DNA from: JAKAWW01 sp049966775
GTDB lineage: Archaea > Micrarchaeota > Micrarchaeia > Micrarchaeales > Micrarchaeaceae
Length of the DNA stretch: 16,887 nucleotides
Direction of reading: 5' to 3'
Assembly (NCBI GenBank): GCA_049966775.1
Contig: JBMFTZ010000020.1
Coordinates: 1-16,887 of the forward strand
Shown: in pieces, positions 13,490 through 16,887 of the stretch
How the letters are laid out: the number at the start of each line of letters is the position of its first letter
Numbering within the stretch: position 1 is the stretch's first letter
Made by a program: the position numbers and the translations under genes
Notes under the pieces: generated by a model
Database searches by the model: none
The model's input: the letters and a program-made list of their open reading frames with translations, nothing else
What the model was told of the DNA's origin: nothing

Positions 13490-15919
13490 TCAGATGAAAT
13501 GCACCTTAATCCCGGCGCCTCTGTATACAATGCTCTTTACAAGGTCAAAAATAAGTATCAGTGCAAAACTCAGCGCCATAACTACAAGCATAGAGAGCAG
13601 CGATATTGGCGTTACAAAAAAGCCATAATATGCTATCAGTGCACCTGCTAGTATGCCAGCAAGTGAAGAAACTACAAGCCACCTGCTGGGTTTGGTGCTC
13701 CATATATATTTGCGGTTCCTGAGGCTGTAAAGGAGCAACTTGTCAGTAACTACAAACATAAAGAATATGAACGTCTGGAATGCCCCTATCGTCGGCTCAA
13801 TATACCTTCCCACAGGTATAAATACTAGGGTAAGCAAAAGAAATGCCGCTCCTAGCGTAAGCGAGGTACGTGATATGCTATTCATGTTCCATGTGTCCGG
13901 CTTTTTTGAATATTCCGCATTGTCGGTAGAAATTGCTATATTAACTATGTCGTTCGTGAAAATAAGTAGTATAAGCTCAAACGGCAATATTGGCACCTGC
14001 TTTAGTAGCATGAACGCTATCATTATAAAGAGCACTATCTGTATTACCCTTACAATCTTTAGCATCGCGTATGTCATCATTCGTTCAAATATCCTCCGGC
14101 TCTCCTTTATCGCGTCTATTATAACATTGAGTCCGTTCCTGATCAGCACGATGCCAGCCACGCTCTTTGCAACGTCGGTAGCGTTTTCCACCGCTATGCC
14201 GACCTCTGCCTGCTTTAACGCTGGGGCATCATTTACCCCGTCTCCGGTCATCCCAACCCTGTGATTGCTTTTTTGCAGCGACTTGACTATGAGATACTTA
14301 TCTTCTGGAAATATCTCTGCAAAGCCCCCAGACCGCTCAATTGCTTTTTCAACTTGTGCCGCGCTCTCTCCCTTTAGCACCGAAAAGTCTACAATATCCT
14401 TGTTTATGCCTACCTCTTTTGCGATCTCCTCTGCTATCTGCAAATTGTCTCCGGTAAGCATCTTTATGTCAATGCCCAGGGAAGAAAGCTCCTCAATGAG
14501 CCTGCTAGCTCCTTCCCTTGGCTTGTCATACAGAGCTATGATGCCAAGCACTTCCGGCTTTTTTGAACCGCCCGCTACGGCGATAGTCCTATAATTGAAT
14601 CTTGAAAATTCATCTATCTTCTCCTGCATTGTTTTGTGTGACCTCCAATCTATACTACCAATCTTCTGAATTACGCTATATGCCCCTTTCATTACTGTAA
14701 TGGGCTTGCCTCTGTAAAGCGCCTTTGCAGACGACATCTTCGTCCTCGGTTGGAACGGGAAAAATTCCCTTATCGTATAACCATCAGTTGAAATATTCGT
14801 TTCTCTCGCGTACTGGATTACCGCATTATCTATGGGATCGTTGTCTTCCTTCCTAGAGGCAAGGAGCGCAGCCCTTAATACATCTTCCCTTGTGTGCTTG
14901 CCGATAGGGAATATCTCTTTTACCTCCATCTTGTTTTCAGTTAGTGTTCCCGTTTTATCAAAACATATAGTATTTAACGTTGATGTTTCTTCTATAGAAT
15001 CCAGCTTTGTCACAAGGATGGATTTCTCTGCCAGCTTCTTTGTACCCAATGCCATTGTCACTGTAAAAGCGGCAGGCAGTGCAACAGGCACCGAAGCAAT
15101 CAGTATTATCAGTATAAATGGAACCATTGTCGCATAGCTTTCATGGATTGCAAATATACCAAAAGCGAATATTATCACAGCTATTATGGCATCAAAAGAT
15201 ATCAAATAGCGCGTGATCTTCAATATCACGCTCTTTAGATGTGATTTTGTGCCTGCCATCTGGACAAGCTGCGTTGTATGGCCATAATAGGTATCATATC
15301 CTGTAGCAACAACTATGCCGGTCGCTTCGCCTTCCCTGACCACCGATCCCGAATACGCCAAGTCATCTGCTTTTTTCTTCACTGGCATTGATTCTCCGGT
15401 GAGCACCGATTGGTCTATCTCCAGACTGCTTTCATCAATGATGCGCATATCAGCAGGAACAATGTCGCCAATCCTTATGCGTATGATGTCCCCTCTTACA
15501 AGCTCCCGCGCTTCAATTGCCTTCCAAGAGCCTGATCTCAGCACCCTAGCGCTTACGCTGAGCCTCTTTTTCAGCAATTCTATTGCATTATCGGCCTTGT
15601 TTTCTTCCAGAAAGCTTACTATCGCATTAAAAACAAGCAGCGCAAGTATGACATAGAAATCCTTCATGTCATTTATTATGAACGTTATAATCATGACAAT
15701 TTCAAGCATGAAAGGTATGGACCCGTAAAATTTCTTCAGGAACTTCAGCATGCGGTTCTGCTTTTTCTCCTTGATCTCGTTATATCCGTATTTTTCTAGC
15801 CTTGCTTTTGCTTCGGAATCTGTAAGCCCATTTTTGCTGCTTTTTAGCTCGTCAAATACCCCGTTTAAAGTCTTTATTTTTGCGGCCGACTTGCTACCAT
15901 GATCCACAGCATTGACCAT
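13490..15919 (-). CDS. P3A-type plasma-membrane proton-pumping ATPase
   Basis: An 809-residue P-type ATPase in the cell membrane, predicted to export protons at the cost of ATP. Motifs in order: the N-terminal cation-ATPase helix region (GLTDSEAKARLEKYGYNEI, 31-49); LTGES at 173-177 in the actuator domain; SVPVALPAAF at 276-285 in membrane segment 4; the phosphorylated Asp321 in DKTGTLT; the DPID and FPFQPRTKMSSA regions of the nucleotide domain; and MTGDGVNDAPALKQAEVGIA in the hinge. Segment 6 reads LLIFTNDIVNIAISTDN followed by KKPDTW, matching the ILNDGTIMTISKD layout of plant and yeast proton pumps, including the Asp needed for transport. It lacks the C-terminal autoinhibitory tail of plants. 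The start ATG has an AAGGTG ribosome site 8 bases upstream. It is transcribed separately from the metal operon that follows. Confidence 0.92.
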   Translation of the reverse strand: MVNAVDHGSKSAAKIKTLNGVFDELKSSKNGLTDSEAKARLEKYGYNEIKEKKQNRMLKFLKKFYGSIPFMLEIVMIITFIINDMKDFYVILALLVFNAIVSFLEENKADNAIELLKKRLSVSARVLRSGSWKAIEARELVRGDIIRIRIGDIVPADMRIIDESSLEIDQSVLTGESMPVKKKADDLAYSGSVVREGEATGIVVATGYDTYYGHTTQLVQMAGTKSHLKSVILKITRYLISFDAIIAVIIFAFGIFAIHESYATMVPFILIILIASVPVALPAAFTVTMALGTKKLAEKSILVTKLDSIEETSTLNTICFDKTGTLTENKMEVKEIFPIGKHTREDVLRAALLASRKEDNDPIDNAVIQYARETNISTDGYTIREFFPFQPRTKMSSAKALYRGKPITVMKGAYSVIQKIGSIDWRSHKTMQEKIDEFSRFNYRTIAVAGGSKKPEVLGIIALYDKPREGASRLIEELSSLGIDIKMLTGDNLQIAEEIAKEVGINKDIVDFSVLKGESAAQVEKAIERSGGFAEIFPEDKYLIVKSLQKSNHRVGMTGDGVNDAPALKQAEVGIAVENATDVAKSVAGIVLIRNGLNVIIDAIKESRRIFERMMTYAMLKIVRVIQIVLFIMIAFMLLKQVPILPFELILLIFTNDIVNIAISTDNAEYSKKPDTWNMNSISRTSLTLGAAFLLLTLVFIPVGRYIEPTIGAFQTFIFFMFVVTDKLLLYSLRNRKYIWSTKPSRWLVVSSLAGILAGALIAYYGFFVTPISLLSMLVVMALSFALILIFDLVKSIVYRGAGIKVHFI

Positions 15920-15951
15920 TGTTTTTGCACCTTATCTGCATTTGTGCTTTA

Positions 15952-15964
15952 CAATTATTATACT
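15952..15964 (-). promoter_or_regulatory. TATA-like box for the proton ATPase
   Basis: On the minus strand AGTATAATAATTG is centred about 39 bases before the ATPase ATG (15919). A start near 15932 would leave a short leader carrying the AAGGTG site at 15928-15933, partly or wholly. The opposite-strand UMP kinase promoter lies about 50 bases away, so the two genes are divergent with separate boxes. Confidence 0.4.
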
Positions 15965-16005
15965 TTGCCACGTTCCCTTGTTAGCCAAATGCTATAGTAC
16001 GTAAC

Positions 16006-16013
16006 TTTTTATT
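16006..16013 (+). promoter_or_regulatory. TATA-like box for the UMP kinase gene
   Basis: TTTTTATT followed by ATTTG sits about 31 bases before the ATG at 16041, giving an expected start near 16036 and a leader of about five bases. This favours the ATG at 16041 over the in-frame ATG at 16026, which would lie before the transcript start. Confidence 0.4.
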
Positions 16014-16040
16014 ATTTGCCAGCATATGCTTATCGATGCA

Positions 16041-16706
16041 ATGAAAACCGTGTGCATATCGCTTGGCGGAAGTGTAATACTCGGAAATGAGGGCTACAAC
16101 TTTGCATATCTGAAAGGCTTCCCAGTGTAATAGAAAGGCACAAAGAATCAAAATTTGTGATAGTTGCTGGAGGGGGGCAGTAAGCCGCATGCTCATAAAT
16201 TCCGTCAGCTCCCATGTAAAAAACGACTATGCTCTTGATCAGATTGGAATAACGATAACAAAGATAAATGCAATTGTCTTAAGCGAACTTATAAGTAGAG
16301 CAACTTTTGTCGAAGATATTAAAGATGCAAAAACTGCGCTTCTTGTAGGTAATGTGGCTGTTATGGGCGGCCTTTTGCCTGGTATAACAACAGATGCGGT
16401 AGCTGTACTAGCATGTGAGGCCCTGCACGGCAGGCTGCTCATAGATGTAAGCAGTAACAGTTATCTATATTCAAAAAATCCAAAGTACGCTAATGCAAAG
16501 CCGATTAAAAAGTCGATTATGACGCACTTATAAGCAGGGCCGATAAGGAAGATGTGCGATTGCCAGGCACCAACTTTATATTTGACAGCATAGCGAGCAA
16601 GCTCGCAAAGCGCTCCGGTATTGCGCTTAAACTTGTAGACGAAAACCTTGCTGAGCTTGAGAAAGCGATTGAGGGAAAAAGCCACAAAGGCACTACAATT
16701 AAATAA
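16041..16706 (+). pseudogene. pyrH: UMP kinase (archaeal type), broken by three frameshifts
   Basis: The pieces together read as a near-complete archaeal UMP kinase (UMP to UDP with ATP; amino-acid kinase fold). Piece 1 starts MKTVCISLGGSVILG and stops at 16128-16130. Piece 2 (from 16127) reads VIERHKESKFVIVAGGG and stops at 16181-16183. Piece 3 (from 16180) runs through PGITTDAVAVLACE, the UMP-site region, to a stop at 16531-16533. Piece 4 (from about 16509) has GTNFIFDSIASKLAKRSGIA and ends at 16704-16706. Each shift is in the same direction and equals one lost base. Adding one base to CCC (16121-16123), to the six-G run (16172-16177) and to the five-A run (16507-16511) restores one frame of about 222 residues, the normal family length. 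The breaks may therefore be sequencing errors rather than real decay. Confidence 0.85.
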
Positions 16707-16708
16707 GG

Positions 16709-16887
16709 TTACCCCTTTACGGCCTTGGCAGCTTTATGCCATCCTAGTTGTTGTATGTGCCACTGTAAAGCTTCTGCACCCTACTACCACGCTCACGCTA
16801 TGGAATTTGGGACATAAGTCTACTCTTTTAGGATGACCACATATGCGCGACGCCCAATGTATAATTTCGGTGCATCTACTTTTGCAG
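16709..16887 (-). pseudogene. 3' end of an unrecognised gene, apparently frameshifted, cut by the window edge
   Basis: Three open pieces line up on the minus strand. The first, from the edge, reads VDAPKLYIGRRAYVVILKE and stops at 16822-16820. A second frame gives LCPKFHSVSVVVG. A third reads GAEALQWHIQQLGWHKAAKA, then VKG, and stops at 16711-16709. Joined, they would be one C-terminus of about 58 residues. The final stop lies only two bases from the end of the convergent UMP kinase gene, a tight spacing that favours a real gene. I do not recognise the protein. At least two shifts are required, so either the sequence is poor here or the gene is decaying. The plus-strand frame over the same bases is considered a shadow. 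Confidence 0.35.

Noticed and set aside
13740..14594. Two adjoining plus-strand frames opposite the ATPase
   Set aside because: Both are antisense to conserved ATPase motifs, including the MTGDGVNDAP region.
16648..16836. 62-residue plus-strand frame near the right edge
   Set aside because: It starts inside the fourth piece of UMP kinase in another frame and overlaps better-supported minus-strand pieces.
1..16887. CRISPR arrays, insertion sequences, tRNA or rRNA genes
   Set aside because: No regular DNA repeats with spacers, no transposase motifs or terminal inverted repeats, and no tRNA consensus were seen in any gap.

Overview
The window looks like an archaeal chromosome segment and has the feel of a small acidophilic archaeon of the Micrarchaeota/ARMAN kind. 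That placement is inference. The support is: A/T-rich TATA-type promoters 20-30 bp ahead of near-leaderless genes, GGTG-type ribosome sites, an archaeal/eukaryal-type tryptophanyl-tRNA synthetase, a class III (archaeal type IV pilin) signal peptide, a two-subunit 2-oxoacid:ferredoxin oxidoreductase, the mevalonate route to isoprenoid lipids, and a P3A proton-pumping ATPase of the type known from Thermoplasma. By eye the base composition is in the mid-40s percent GC and fairly even. No rRNA, tRNA, CRISPR array, transposase or integrase was seen.

Layout. On the minus strand at 145-2360 lie phosphomevalonate kinase and diphosphomevalonate decarboxylase, overlapping by 4 bases and read from a promoter next to 2391-2402. 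That same A/T-rich box appears to serve the divergent thymidylate kinase (2448-3080). Next on the plus strand is a secreted, membrane-anchored protein with an Ig-like domain and a six-fold cysteine-laced Kelch-like repeat (3177-4883), then tryptophanyl-tRNA synthetase (4937-6061) directly followed by a polysaccharide flippase (6071-7627). A 360-base gap holds a possible structured RNA and a possible 53-residue gene, and leads into an NAD(P)-dependent sugar-epimerase-like dehydrogenase (7988-8947).

The rest is mostly minus strand. An RNHCP zinc-ribbon protein, the alpha (gamma-fused) subunit and the beta subunit of a 2-oxoacid:ferredoxin oxidoreductase form one tightly coupled operon (11963 down to 9060). 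A DtxR/MntR-like repressor and a NicO/RcnA-like membrane protein form a second (13419 down to 12014). Ahead of the repressor is an operator-like set of three half-sites spaced exactly 10 bp apart, so this looks like an autoregulated metal-homeostasis operon. A P3A proton ATPase (15919-13490) comes next.

The last ~850 bases differ in quality. A UMP kinase gene (16041-16706) is split over four pieces by three shifts, each of which is repaired by adding one base to a homopolymer run. A convergent gene running off the right edge also seems broken. The preceding 16 kb shows no such breaks, so sequencing errors near a contig end are as likely as real gene decay.

Functionally, the window combines lipid precursor synthesis, nucleotide kinases, central carbon oxidation with ferredoxin, surface/envelope genes (pilin-like propeller protein, flippase, epimerase), metal control and proton pumping. 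The most unusual item is the propeller protein. Its repeat is circularly permuted, so that the first and last repeat cysteines could close the ring with a disulfide.
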